Source: Bermanella marisrubri (GTDB lineage Bacteria > Pseudomonadota > Gammaproteobacteria > Pseudomonadales > Oceanobacteraceae). Taken from it: DNA of 64,000 nucleotides. Under the pieces are notes generated by a model. The model worked only from the letters and a program-made list of their open reading frames with translations. It was not told where the DNA came from and did not search any database. The translations under genes were made by a program, and so were the position numbers. Location: assembly GCF_012295615.1 (NCBI RefSeq), contig NZ_CP051183.1, positions 462,501 through 526,500 on the forward strand. The letters are read 5' to 3'. Each line of letters begins with the position of its first letter. Position 1 is the stretch's first letter. Shown here one piece after another: positions 1 to 8,258 of this stretch.

Positions 1-148
1 CCACCAACCGCCTTAATTTTACTGCCGGCCGTGAATACATCCTTGTAGGCCTCACCTCGGCATCCATGCCTCGATACGCAGCAAAATCAAATGCTCTTGG
101 TGTAGGGCAACGTTACCCAAACGTATTAAATTACGATCCTGCTAAACC
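1..148. other. Intergenic start of window, no gene recognised
   Basis: No credible coding region is visible. Around positions 27-70 there are two short motifs of the form CATCC(T/A)TG inside a G+C-richer stretch (GTGAATACATCCTTG, then GGCATCCATGCC). This resembles small dispersed intergenic repeats seen in other gammaproteobacteria, but a single copy in the window cannot prove that. Confidence 0.3.
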
Positions 149-225
149 GTCATACCCGACTTGATCGGGTATCCATTATTCGGGTTAACATCTATTGGAT
201 GGATTCCCGCCTTCGCGGGTATGGC
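149..225. repeat. MITE-like intergenic element, copy 1
   Basis: The element starts GTCATACCCGACTTGATCGG and has two short hairpins (CCCGA/TCGGG and CCCGC/GCGGG) joined by an AT-rich middle that reads TTATTCGGGTTAACATC. The left hairpin, the middle and the GGATGGATTC junction recur at 32612-32690 and 32699-32776. It lies just downstream of the DUF3530 gene, which ends at 243, so it may also act as a transcription stop. Confidence 0.7.
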
Positions 226-242
226 AATGTTGAGAACTCACC

Positions 243-1496
243 TCATCCATTATCTTTTTTCTGTTTTACCCCGACCGTTCGACCAGCAGCATTTGTTTTC
301 AGCCATCCTCTAACGCGTCTGGTTATTAAATTATGTCGATCAAAAGTATTGTCGTCGCGGACAGTTAACGGGATCTGTATGTATTTGTCATTTTGATTTC
401 TAACAATGGCACTTTTCCGATTCCTCGCCGCGCGCTTTGCCTCAGGAGTTTGATAGGTATAAATATCCAGAATCGGTATTTTCAGCTCAGCTAGGCTTTG
501 ATTGAGGTCGTAGTCTGGGTAAGCGCTCGACTGGGCGTTAATTAAGACTAATGCGTAACCCTTATTGCTTGCTTGTGCGAAACGCGTCTTCAAGGCTTCG
601 GCTGCCCAGTTTGCGCTTTTTCCATTAGCGATGACGACTAGGTTAAATTGACCCAATGTATTCAGTTGTCTTAGTCCACCTTCGACCGTTTCGCGCATGC
701 GTTCGATAAAGACTTCTTCTCTGGGCTGTTCTGGTTCTGCTTCTTCTATCTCTTCACGGGTAGATACCGTATTGGGTATCTCATCTAAGCGATCGGCAAT
801 TTCTGCTAGCTCGTCTTGATCGCTTAACCCGATGCCTTCGCTATCGTCTGGGTTTTCAACAAAATTTTGATCTTCGCCTGTTTCGCTATCTTCAGTCACA
901 GTATTCTCAGTGGCTGATTCATTTGTCTCGTTCTCGCTACTGTTTTGCGTTGTTTCAGCTCCAGTGGTTTCGGACATCTCTTCGCTTTGATCATTTGTGC
1001 TTGGTTCTGTTCTTGGGATTTCAGGTAATCTCTCTTTAATGTAATCATCAAAGAATAAGCTCAGCGTATTCCAGCCGTAGTCAGGTAAATACTCTCTCAA
1101 AGGCGCGACAACAAACGGCCAATTCGCATGCTGCTCGATGTCATGTAATATTAATACGCCACCTTGAGGTTCACCTGTATTCTCGGGTAAATACAAACCA
1201 CTGATACTGTCTTCCCCTTCATCAAAGCGAACCACTTCATTTGTGCGCTGATAAAGGTCTAAATGTCGAATGACCTCACGGATTTTTTGTTCAGACGTGT
1301 CCGGTAGGTAACGTTCAATAACTTCGCTATTTTTTTCTGAAGATGTCTGCGTAGATGCGTTGTCTATTTCAGAATCAGGTTCTTGCGATTCGCTCGGTGT
1401 GCTTTGCTCAGTATCAGGAACAGAGTCATCTTCCTGAGATTGGACGAGAACTGACGCCAAGAGTGTCAGTATCATGAGTAAGGTTTTTAGTGTCAT
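243..1496 (-). CDS. DUF3530 family alpha/beta-hydrolase-like exported protein
   Basis: This is a predicted periplasmic protein of 417 residues with a Sec signal peptide (about residues 1-20, ending in VLVQS). The recognisable DUF3530 segments are GGVLILHD near residue 112, the LVVIANGKSANWAA strand-turn-helix near 295-310 where a hydrolase nucleophile elbow would sit, and a final segment with DRHNLITRRVRGWL. Two long Glu/Ser/Thr-rich stretches (about 22-60 and 170-265) interrupt the fold; they are probably disordered and make the protein longer than typical family members. The elbow reads NGKSA rather than a classical GxSxG, so enzymatic activity is uncertain. The function of the family is not known to me. 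It is the last gene before the repeat at the window start and is separated from the exonuclease gene by about 50 bp. Confidence 0.75.
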   Translation of the reverse strand: MTLKTLLMILTLLASVLVQSQEDDSVPDTEQSTPSESQEPDSEIDNASTQTSSEKNSEVIERYLPDTSEQKIREVIRHLDLYQRTNEVVRFDEGEDSISGLYLPENTGEPQGGVLILHDIEQHANWPFVVAPLREYLPDYGWNTLSLFFDDYIKERLPEIPRTEPSTNDQSEEMSETTGAETTQNSSENETNESATENTVTEDSETGEDQNFVENPDDSEGIGLSDQDELAEIADRLDEIPNTVSTREEIEEAEPEQPREEVFIERMRETVEGGLRQLNTLGQFNLVVIANGKSANWAAEALKTRFAQASNKGYALVLINAQSSAYPDYDLNQSLAELKIPILDIYTYQTPEAKRAARNRKSAIVRNQNDKYIQIPLTVRDDNTFDRHNLITRRVRGWLKTNAAGRTVGVKQKKDNG

Positions 1497-1548
1497 AGTT
1501 GCAACTTGTTTGGCGCTTTGTTTTTGCGATACAAGCTCTATGCCATAT

Positions 1549-2223
1549 CTAAGGCATTATGTCTTTAACCTTGACCACACTGCCTTTGTGAGCAACTTGA
1601 GCGAGAAGCAACTCGGCTGTCGCTATGGCATCCGTTAAAGCGTTATGCCCCTGATGGGCGCTTAAACCATAACGCTGTCGGCAATGAGCGAGACGGAAAA
1701 ATCCATTTTTACGGGCTTGGTCGTTGTGCATATGGCGTGACTTTTCTATGTTGAGTGTGTCAACCAGCGGCATCAATAGCGGTGCGTTATAGAGTTGACG
1801 GCAGTATTTGTTGAGGAAGGCCATATCCATGGGGGCATGGTGAAATACGAGTACACTATCTTTCATGGCAGTTAGTACTTCTGCCATGGCTTGATTAATG
1901 GTGACGCCATCTTGCAGTTCGCAATCACGAATTTGATGGATGGTGGCGCTTTGTCCGACACCTTCTTTGACTTTTATGTAGCGATGGCGAGCGCTATTCA
2001 GTTTTACTTTACCTGATTCTATAGCCACCCAGCCGATACTAAGCAATGTATTGTCTTTTGGCGAGAGACCTGTGGTTTCGGTATCAATAACAAGATAGCG
2101 TATATTCTTCCAGTCCTGTCTTTTACTGAATTTACTTCGCCACAAATTCAATAATAGGGTATCAATCGGCTGTTTATTGATAGAGGCTTTCCATTGATAG
2201 AATTGACGTCGCCAGAAAAACAT
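1549..2223 (-). CDS. DEDDh 3'-5' exonuclease (DnaQ/epsilon-like)
   Basis: A 224-residue exonuclease of the DnaQ superfamily. Exo I is IDTETTGL with acidic residues D47 and E49, Exo II is in HHAPMDMAFLNKY (Asp near 133), and Exo III is HNALTDAIAT with the His and Asp of a DEDDh active site near 193-198. Such proteins remove nucleotides from DNA or RNA 3' ends using two metal ions. It is shorter and more divergent than replicative DnaQ, and has an N-terminal extension of about 40 basic residues. The start has a good ribosome binding site (AAGGATTAAT before ATG). It lies 8 bp after the DUF294 gene and is surely co-transcribed with it; I recall this pair being conserved in related bacteria. The substrate is not known. 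Confidence 0.85.
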   Translation of the reverse strand: MFFWRRQFYQWKASINKQPIDTLLLNLWRSKFSKRQDWKNIRYLVIDTETTGLSPKDNTLLSIGWVAIESGKVKLNSARHRYIKVKEGVGQSATIHQIRDCELQDGVTINQAMAEVLTAMKDSVLVFHHAPMDMAFLNKYCRQLYNAPLLMPLVDTLNIEKSRHMHNDQARKNGFFRLAHCRQRYGLSAHQGHNALTDAIATAELLLAQVAHKGSVVKVKDIMP

Positions 2224-2231
2224 ATTAATCC

Positions 2232-4094
2232 TTATGACATGCCTTGGCGGAAATTAATCTTGGCAGCCTGTTGCGCATCCTGAACAACGCTAAAGGCATC
2301 TTTCAGTTGCTTACGCAATAATTTACCGATTTCGTCTGGATCTAAATAATTATTGGGTTTTTTACCCAGGCGCACTTGCTCTGCTTGGTTTTGTAATCGG
2401 GCTTGCATTATGACTTGCAGGGCATCTTGTAGATTGCGGCTATCTTTTTTATTCATGGCTTTACATTTCTCTAAAGCCTGAAGGCGATCAATGGTATTTA
2501 CGGCGGTTACTTTGTGCGCCAACGACTGTAAGCGAACCACATCGATAATAGGAAGAATACCGCGTTTTTTTAAGTCCAGTTCGTCTTTGTGTTCACCATT
2601 ATGTTCAACCACAAAACGGCGGAATATTCCAAGCGGCGGTAAGTTACCTAAAGCATTTTGTGCAAGTGCTGCCAAGAAAATACTGTTACTACTTGTCTTT
2701 TGTAACATATAAGCCTGCAAGTGTTTACAGAGTTCAGCATCACCGTGAATAGCTCTTAGATCGAAAAAGATGCTTACACGCATGACAGCATCATCGGTTG
2801 GGCTACGCGTCCACTTATCGATGGTTTGCTTCCAGTTTTTAAGTGGTTGACGCCATTCATCCGTGGTGGCCATGACTTTGCCTTTGCAATAGTCGTAGCC
2901 ACACTCGTTTAAGCCATCACATACTCGATGAGCAAGCTTATAGAACCATTCTTCATGCTCTGGTTGCATTTCGTCACTGATTAACAGTCCATTGTCTTGA
3001 TCTGCACCCAGTAATTGTTCAGCACGCCCTTGTGATCCAAAGCCCAGCCAGCAGTACGGTACTGGTGCTGGCCCCAATTCTTGTTCGGCCAATTCAATTA
3101 AACGTACCGCAACTGCATCGGAGACAGCAGTATAAATATGACTAACTTGGTGAGCACGTATCCCTGCATGTACCCATTGCACTAATAAATTCGGCAAGTT
3201 ATCTGTAACGGCTTTCAGACCAGCCACATCTTGTTGGCGACTAATGTGTTGTACCAAGTAAACGGGATCGTCTTGCTTGGCAATCATTAAATCTGAAGCG
3301 GATATAACACCCACGATTTTGCCATCTTCTTGCACAGGTAAATGATGTATGCCCGATTGGGTCATATATAACGTGGCATCAAATAAGCTTTTACTAGCTT
3401 CAATGTATTTTGGTTGCTCTGTCATAATGACAGAGACTTCAGCTTCGTAACTTAGAGACTGCGCTACCGCGCGAGAACGAATATCGCGGTCTGTGACAAT
3501 ACCTAATAAGCGATCATTTTCCATAATGAGCATGGATGAAATGCGCTCTTCACTCATTTGCGCTGCACAGCTTTGAATACTCGTGTTGGGAGTGATACTA
3601 AATACTTCGCCCGACATCAGGTCAGCAATTGGTCGCATCATTTCATTGGGGTTGGGTTCGTGACGGGCAGCTCGTCTGACACGACGGCTACGTTGGCTAT
3701 TAAAGAAACGATCAAAATAGCGGTAGTTTTGCCGTAACTCTTGATAGCGGGATTCAGGTAAAAAGTAGAGTAAGGAATCTTCAATTAGTGTGGCTTTAAT
3801 ACCGGATTCTTCTCTATTCAAACCAGCAATATTAAAACTAATTCCTTCGCCGAAGCGATCGACCAACTTATTATTTTTATCTCGTAATTCTACCGCACCA
3901 TTATGGACAATGCGTAAACCAGTATCGTGATCTTCTTGGGTAAATTCTGTGCCTTGTCGGTGATAACTTATTTCAATGAACTGCGTAATGCGATTCACTT
4001 CTTCTATAGGCAGCTCGTCAAACGGGATACACTCTAAAAGAAAGTCACGTATCGAATGTAATTCCGGCGCGAGTTCTTGGCTATCGAACGTCAT
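2232..4094 (-). CDS. cNMP-binding / CBS-pair / DUF294 nucleotidyltransferase-like protein
   Basis: A 620-residue cytoplasmic signalling protein. Residues about 20-140 form a cyclic-nucleotide-binding-like beta roll, about 150-275 hold two CBS domains (starting at MSGEVFSITP and VIMTEQPKYI), and about 300-470 are a DUF294 nucleotidyltransferase-like domain with GFGSQGRAEQ followed by DQDNGLL, as in GlnD-type enzymes. The C-terminal 140 residues match the DUF294 helical domain. The layout suggests a sensor of cyclic nucleotide and adenylate ligands that modifies, or once modified, a protein partner. It follows the small anchored protein with a one-base overlap (TAATG) and has an AGAAGAG ribosome binding site. 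Its place beside the acetate symporter genes is common in relatives as I recall; a role in acetate metabolism is only inferred. Confidence 0.85.
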   Translation of the reverse strand: MTFDSQELAPELHSIRDFLLECIPFDELPIEEVNRITQFIEISYHRQGTEFTQEDHDTGLRIVHNGAVELRDKNNKLVDRFGEGISFNIAGLNREESGIKATLIEDSLLYFLPESRYQELRQNYRYFDRFFNSQRSRRVRRAARHEPNPNEMMRPIADLMSGEVFSITPNTSIQSCAAQMSEERISSMLIMENDRLLGIVTDRDIRSRAVAQSLSYEAEVSVIMTEQPKYIEASKSLFDATLYMTQSGIHHLPVQEDGKIVGVISASDLMIAKQDDPVYLVQHISRQQDVAGLKAVTDNLPNLLVQWVHAGIRAHQVSHIYTAVSDAVAVRLIELAEQELGPAPVPYCWLGFGSQGRAEQLLGADQDNGLLISDEMQPEHEEWFYKLAHRVCDGLNECGYDYCKGKVMATTDEWRQPLKNWKQTIDKWTRSPTDDAVMRVSIFFDLRAIHGDAELCKHLQAYMLQKTSSNSIFLAALAQNALGNLPPLGIFRRFVVEHNGEHKDELDLKKRGILPIIDVVRLQSLAHKVTAVNTIDRLQALEKCKAMNKKDSRNLQDALQVIMQARLQNQAEQVRLGKKPNNYLDPDEIGKLLRKQLKDAFSVVQDAQQAAKINFRQGMS

Positions 4095-4591
4095 TACTCT
4101 TCTCTGAAGTCGTTGTTAAAAGCCGTTTCGTAGTTAATAAATACCAATCCAGCATCGCCATAATAAACCGCTTTATTGGCACTGGCGGCGAGACGTAAAC
4201 GGTCTTGATTGATGTTCGGATTAATAATGGTCAGTGACCATTGCTTGCCGTTTTCTCCCAGAGGACGAAGATTAATTGGCTGTCCTTGGTTTTCGGGATG
4301 AATGACATGAGATGCAATCACGCCATCTAAGGAATGCTGTGATTCTACTACTAAACGTAAATTCACCTCGTCTTGCCATTGACCAGTAATGCGTAATTCA
4401 AACTCACCATTTTTCAATTCACACTCACCACTGGTATAGCGGCAGTTGGGTTTTTCGACGAGTTTTACTTGTTCACCCGGCTTGGCTTTGTGTGGTGTTT
4501 CAGCGACGAATGAATCTACAGCGAAGTAGCTAATAATGGCCAACAATGGCGCAATAATCATGGCTGCAATAACGTGTTTATTTTTCCACAT
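4094..4591 (-). CDS. Small membrane-anchored periplasmic protein, unknown function
   Basis: I do not recognise a named family. The 165-residue protein has one hydrophobic segment (about residues 8-28) preceded by MWKNKH, so it is probably anchored in the inner membrane with about 135 residues outside. The exterior part contains two cysteines in CRYTSGECEL and looks beta-rich. The stop codon overlaps the start of the DUF294 gene (TAATG), which implies translational coupling. The gene follows the symporter gene's terminator-like hairpin on the same strand, so it may have its own promoter within 4592-4724. Confidence 0.7.
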   Translation of the reverse strand: MWKNKHVIAAMIIAPLLAIISYFAVDSFVAETPHKAKPGEQVKLVEKPNCRYTSGECELKNGEFELRITGQWQDEVNLRLVVESQHSLDGVIASHVIHPENQGQPINLRPLGENGKQWSLTIINPNINQDRLRLAASANKAVYYGDAGLVFINYETAFNNDFREE

Positions 4592-4637
4592 ACAGTGTCG
4601 CCTTATTCTTTTTTATCAGTGAGCATAGCAGAGAAAC

Positions 4638-4681
4638 AAGCCCTTCCGAAACTCCGCATCCTTGGAGTAAGGGAAGGGCTT
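4638..4681 (-). terminator. Terminator-like hairpin after the symporter gene
   Basis: A ten-base stem AAGCCCTTCC/GGAAGGGCTT encloses a second stem ACTCC/GGAGT. On the minus strand it follows the symporter stop codon at 4725 by about 45 bp. The tract after it on that strand is only moderately T-rich (GTTTCTC), so termination may be partial. Confidence 0.55.
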
Positions 4682-4724
4682 AATTTAATGTATTGGAAAC
4701 ACCTTCTGCATTTGCAGATGATGT

Positions 4725-6455
4725 CTAGTGGTCTTGTGCTTCCGCCACACCACTTGGAACACGAATATGTTCCACCAACTCTTGTACTTCTTGAGGAGGT
4801 TCTTGCGTCATACGTGAAACCACATTCGCTACAGTGAAATTCACAAGGGCACCGATGGCACCAAAGGCATTAGGTTCGATACCAAAGAACCAGTTTGCCG
4901 GCATATCACCCAAGAACTCAGTGCCAGGCACGAACATGAAGCCTTTGTGCTGGAACACATAAAGCAGTGTCACACTGATACCCGCGACCATACCGGCAAT
5001 AGCCCCTTCTTTGTTCACACGGCGGCTGAAGATACCCATCATGAGAACCGGGAAGATCGACGATGCAGCAAGACCAAAGGCGAGAGCAACCGTGCCGGCG
5101 GCAAAGTCAGGCGGATTGAAGCCCAAATACCCAGCTGCGGCGATGGCCCCTGCCATGGCTAAGCGACTGGCTAATAGTTCCTGTTTCTCACTTATTTGCG
5201 GCATGAACACGCCTTTGAGTAAGTCATGACTGATGGCTGAGGATATGGCCAAGAGTAAGCCAGCTGCTGTGGATAAAGCTGCCGCTAAACCACCTGCCGC
5301 CACCAGTGCAATCACCCAGTTTGGAAGCTTGGCGATTTCTGGGTTGGCAAGCACCATGATGTCACGGTCTACTTTCACCATTTCATTCTTTTCTTTGTCA
5401 GCAACGTATTGAATACGACCGTCGCCATTCTTATCTTCAAATTCAAGTAGACCGGTTTTTTCCCAGTTCTTGAACCACTGTGGTCGCTCATCGTATTTCA
5501 AATTCTCGCCAGCAGCAGGTTCTATGGTATTCATCAAATTCAAACGAGCCATACCAGCAACCGCAGGCGCAGTGGTGTATAGAATCGCAATGAAAACCAA
5601 TGCCCAGCCAGCAGAAGAACGAGCGTCTTTTACTTTGGGTACGGTGAAGAAGCGAATGATAACGTGAGGTAAACCAGCAGTACCGATCATTAATGAAAGC
5701 GTATAGACGAACATATTCGTCGTGCTTAATCGCTCAGCCGTTGTGTATTGAGCAAAGCCCAATTCGGTAACGGTTTGATCAAGACGATCTAGAAGATACA
5801 CATCGGTGCCACTAATGGTGCTACCCAAACCAAGCTGTGGCAGTGGGTTACCCGTTAGGTTCAATGAAATGAAAATGGCTGGAATGGTATACGCCAAAAT
5901 CAATACGCAGTATTGAGCGATTTGAGTATAGGTAATGCCTTTCATACCACCCAGAACCGCGTAGAAGAAAACAATGAACATACCGACCAATAAGCCTGTG
6001 TCATAGCTGACTTCTAAGAAGCGTGAGAATGCTACGCCAATGCCTTTCATTTGACCGATTACATAGGTAATAGAGCAAATGATTAAGCAGACAACCGCCA
6101 CAATACGAGCGGTGCGAGAATAGAAGCGATCACCAATAAACTCAGGTACGGTAAACTTGCCGTATTTACGAAGGTAAGGGGCAAGCAATAAGGCTAGTAG
6201 TACGAAACCACCGGTCCAACCCATTAAGAACACCGAACCGCCATAGCCCATAAAGGCGATGAGGCCCGCCATACCAATGAACGAAGCGGCTGACATCCAG
6301 TCCGCTGCCGTTGCCATACCGTTAGCCACTGGGTTGACGCCACCGCCGGCTACGTAGAACTCTTTTGTGGATCCAGCGCGAGCCCAGATGGCGATACCTA
6401 TGTACAGAGCAAAGGTAAAGCCAACAACAATATAAGTTAAAGTTTGTAATTCCAT
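4725..6455 (-). CDS. actP: Sodium:solute symporter, ActP / VC_2705 type
   Basis: A 576-residue inner-membrane symporter of the SSS (SLC5) family, probably taking up acetate or another short organic acid with sodium. About 13 hydrophobic segments are visible. The N-terminal part has the family pattern EFYVAGGGVNPVANGMATAADWMSAASF, shown here only as AADWMSAASF near residue 50. A soluble insertion near residues 310-365 carries an EF-hand-like stretch, DKNGDGRIQ. The partner DUF4212 protein lies directly upstream; that pairing is diagnostic of the VC_2705 subfamily, so the symbol actP is by similarity rather than strict orthology. The ribosome binding site AGAGGTG overlaps the upstream gene's stop region. 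Probably controlled by CrbS/CrbR, given the motif at 6796-6811. Confidence 0.85.
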   Translation of the reverse strand: MELQTLTYIVVGFTFALYIGIAIWARAGSTKEFYVAGGGVNPVANGMATAADWMSAASFIGMAGLIAFMGYGGSVFLMGWTGGFVLLALLLAPYLRKYGKFTVPEFIGDRFYSRTARIVAVVCLIICSITYVIGQMKGIGVAFSRFLEVSYDTGLLVGMFIVFFYAVLGGMKGITYTQIAQYCVLILAYTIPAIFISLNLTGNPLPQLGLGSTISGTDVYLLDRLDQTVTELGFAQYTTAERLSTTNMFVYTLSLMIGTAGLPHVIIRFFTVPKVKDARSSAGWALVFIAILYTTAPAVAGMARLNLMNTIEPAAGENLKYDERPQWFKNWEKTGLLEFEDKNGDGRIQYVADKEKNEMVKVDRDIMVLANPEIAKLPNWVIALVAAGGLAAALSTAAGLLLAISSAISHDLLKGVFMPQISEKQELLASRLAMAGAIAAAGYLGFNPPDFAAGTVALAFGLAASSIFPVLMMGIFSRRVNKEGAIAGMVAGISVTLLYVFQHKGFMFVPGTEFLGDMPANWFFGIEPNAFGAIGALVNFTVANVVSRMTQEPPQEVQELVEHIRVPSGVAEAQDH

Positions 6456-6464
6456 GCTGCACCT

Positions 6465-6731
6465 CTACTCGTCATGAACGCCGTATTTGCGATCGAGATC
6501 GCCCATTTTTTTGGTGTAATAAAAGATCAAGACGACAAAGGTGTAGATTGACCCTTGCTGGGCGAACCAGAAGCCAAGTTTGTATCCACCGAGTTGGATG
6601 TTATTTAAAACGTCCACAAGCAAAATGCCGCAACCGTAAGAAACCAGAAACCAGATGGCGATCAATTTCACCACTAGGCTGATGTTTTCTTTCCAGTAAG
6701 CTTTAGCGTCGCTTTCAGATTTGAATGACAT
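6465..6731 (-). CDS. DUF4212 small membrane subunit of the symporter
   Basis: An 88-residue protein with two transmembrane segments (about residues 20-42 and 50-74) and a C-terminal charged tail. DUF4212 proteins occur almost only next to VC_2705-type sodium:solute symporters, and are thought to be a small accessory subunit. The gap to the symporter gene is 9 bp, and the start has a GGAGAA ribosome binding site 7 bp before ATG. It is the first gene of the operon, so the promoter should lie at 6732-6818, where a candidate CrbR operator is found. Confidence 0.88.
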   Translation of the reverse strand: MSFKSESDAKAYWKENISLVVKLIAIWFLVSYGCGILLVDVLNNIQLGGYKLGFWFAQQGSIYTFVVLIFYYTKKMGDLDRKYGVHDE

Positions 6732-6795
6732 AATATTTCTCCACTTTCAAACTACCTGCACACTTTCTTTTTAAACCTGAGCAATAGGTTTCGAT

Positions 6796-6811
6796 ATTGG
6801 ACCTTCGTCTA
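6796..6811 (-). promoter_or_regulatory. Candidate CrbR operator before the symporter operon
   Basis: On the minus strand the sequence is TAGACGAAGGTCCAAT, 64 bp before the DUF4212 start codon. It matches the two motifs in the dcaP-acs interval (8095-8110 and 8155-8170) at nearly every position, including the GAC-N4-GTC dyad. The CrbR assignment is inferred from co-occurrence with acs, the symporter and crbSR. Confidence 0.5.
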
Positions 6812-6818
6812 CTCAGGC

Positions 6819-8006
6819 TTAAAACGCCCACTTACTGGTGAATTGCAAGCGAGACAAATCACCGTTTGCGCCGCTTTCGGTTTCACGTTCGGCCATGATG
6901 TATTCCGCACCCAAAGTGAGTTTCGGGGCAGGGCTGTACATCAGGTTAACGTTAATGTTGTTAATGGATTTGGTAACATCAGAAGTGATGCTGTCGCTGT
7001 TATCGGCTTCTGCGAAGGCGTACATAAACGTACTGCGAACTTTGCTACTCCACATATGTTTATAAGCAAGATAACCACCGGTGACACTATTAAGGTCAAT
7101 GGCACCATCGGCTTCCACACCGCCATCGCGGAATGCATTCAAGGCAATGTAGCGACCCAAAGCGCCGCTGCTCAGCATGAACTTGATGTCATTGCCGTTG
7201 GCCATGGCGTATTTACCGCTAAAAGTAACGGCGAAACCATTTTCCGCTTCGTCATTGGCTCCATCGTTATAACGTATTTGGCGCATCATGGCGGCAGCAC
7301 TGAAACTAATATCGCCGGCTTTTCCATCAAAGCGAGCGATTAGGTCAGGCAAAGTGCTGTCATCAATAGCATTATCATTGGCGGTTGGTGTACCGCGATC
7401 GTCATAAAGACTGACACTGGGATTTTCCGCACCAATCATGAAAGAGCCAGAAGCCATTGGCATGGTGTAGCGAACTTGTTGTTGGCGAATAAAAATCGAA
7501 CCAGATGTTGGTCCAATGAAGTCCACGGCTTCAGGTAAGGCACCTACGTTGAAGAAGGTACTCCAGGTTTGACCTGTTAACAGTGAGCTGCCACTTTCAT
7601 GAGTCCATTTAAAAAAGGCATGGCGTAAGCCGTTACTGGCTTGGTTGGTAAGGCGTTCGTCCTGACCTGCATTAAAATCCATTTCGATATAGCCCATCAC
7701 TTGGCCGGCATCGGTATCGGTTACGGTTTTAAAGTTGAGGCGACTAAATTTCGCATTGCTGTCGTAAACCATATCACCTTCAGCACTACCATCACCCACT
7801 GCAATAGTGGAAGGTACTAAGAAGTCATCACCGACATTGCCTGCACGCTGTTGATCACTGTATTGGCTAAATATGGCATCAAACTTAATGTAGCCGCCGT
7901 AGGAAAATTCCGTGGCCGCTAAAGCTTGGGTGGATAGTACACTCGAGCAAAGTAATACTGCTGAGGCCAGAGCGTTCTTTTTAGAATAATTATTGGGTGT
8001 ACTCAT
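6819..8006 (-). CDS. DcaP-type trimeric outer-membrane porin
   Basis: A 395-residue outer-membrane beta-barrel of the DcaP family, which forms trimeric channels for small anionic solutes such as dicarboxylates. The start chosen is the ATG at 8006 because GGAGGGG lies just upstream; a longer reading frame to 8045 lacks a ribosome binding site and would hide the signal peptide. The signal peptide ends at about residue 31 (TQALA), and the mature protein begins with the typical FSYGGYIKFDAIFSQYSD. The protein ends in Phe (SKWAF), the usual signal for barrel assembly. The gene is divergent from acs, and the shared interval holds two candidate CrbR motifs, so it may supply organic acid to the symporter. 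Confidence 0.85.
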   Translation of the reverse strand: MSTPNNYSKKNALASAVLLCSSVLSTQALAATEFSYGGYIKFDAIFSQYSDQQRAGNVGDDFLVPSTIAVGDGSAEGDMVYDSNAKFSRLNFKTVTDTDAGQVMGYIEMDFNAGQDERLTNQASNGLRHAFFKWTHESGSSLLTGQTWSTFFNVGALPEAVDFIGPTSGSIFIRQQQVRYTMPMASGSFMIGAENPSVSLYDDRGTPTANDNAIDDSTLPDLIARFDGKAGDISFSAAAMMRQIRYNDGANDEAENGFAVTFSGKYAMANGNDIKFMLSSGALGRYIALNAFRDGGVEADGAIDLNSVTGGYLAYKHMWSSKVRSTFMYAFAEADNSDSITSDVTKSINNINVNLMYSPAPKLTLGAEYIMAERETESGANGDLSRLQFTSKWAF

Positions 8007-8094
8007 GTGTATCCCCTCCGCTTGTGGGTTTGGTTGGTACACCAACAGTAATACGCCACCTTACTATGACGCTGTATTCGCCCTTAGTAGAGAC

Positions 8095-8110
8095 TCGACC
8101 AAAGTCTAAC
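8095..8110 (+). promoter_or_regulatory. Candidate CrbR operator 1 (dcaP-acs interval)
   Basis: The sequence is TCGACCAAAGTCTAAC. It lies 89 bp from the dcaP start and begins exactly 60 bp before the second copy, about six helix turns. It shares GAC-N-AA-N-GTC-N-AA with the other copies. Confidence 0.5.
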
Positions 8111-8154
8111 TTGCGGCATTATTTAATTTTTAGTTGGCCTGGTTTTCATTCGAA

Positions 8155-8170
8155 TAGACAAAGGTCTAAT
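8155..8170 (+). promoter_or_regulatory. Candidate CrbR operator 2 (upstream of acs)
   Basis: The sequence is TAGACAAAGGTCTAAT, a dyad TAGAC-N4-GTCTA. It lies 88 bp before the acs start codon, almost the mirror of copy 1 relative to dcaP, so each copy may serve one promoter or both may act together. Confidence 0.55.
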
Positions 8171-8258
8171 AGCGCATTTTGAGCGCAAGCCTAAAACTGA
8201 TTGCAACTCACGAGAACTTAAAACCCGTTAAAAAGAGTTGTGACCAAAGGGGGCCACC

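Noticed and set aside
199-396. 65-codon open frame on the plus strand
   Set aside because: It lies over a repeat element and the antisense of the DUF3530 gene and lacks a ribosome binding site.
8095-8258. Sigma-54 promoter for acs
   Set aside because: No GG-N10-GC element with a good consensus was found in the dcaP-acs interval.
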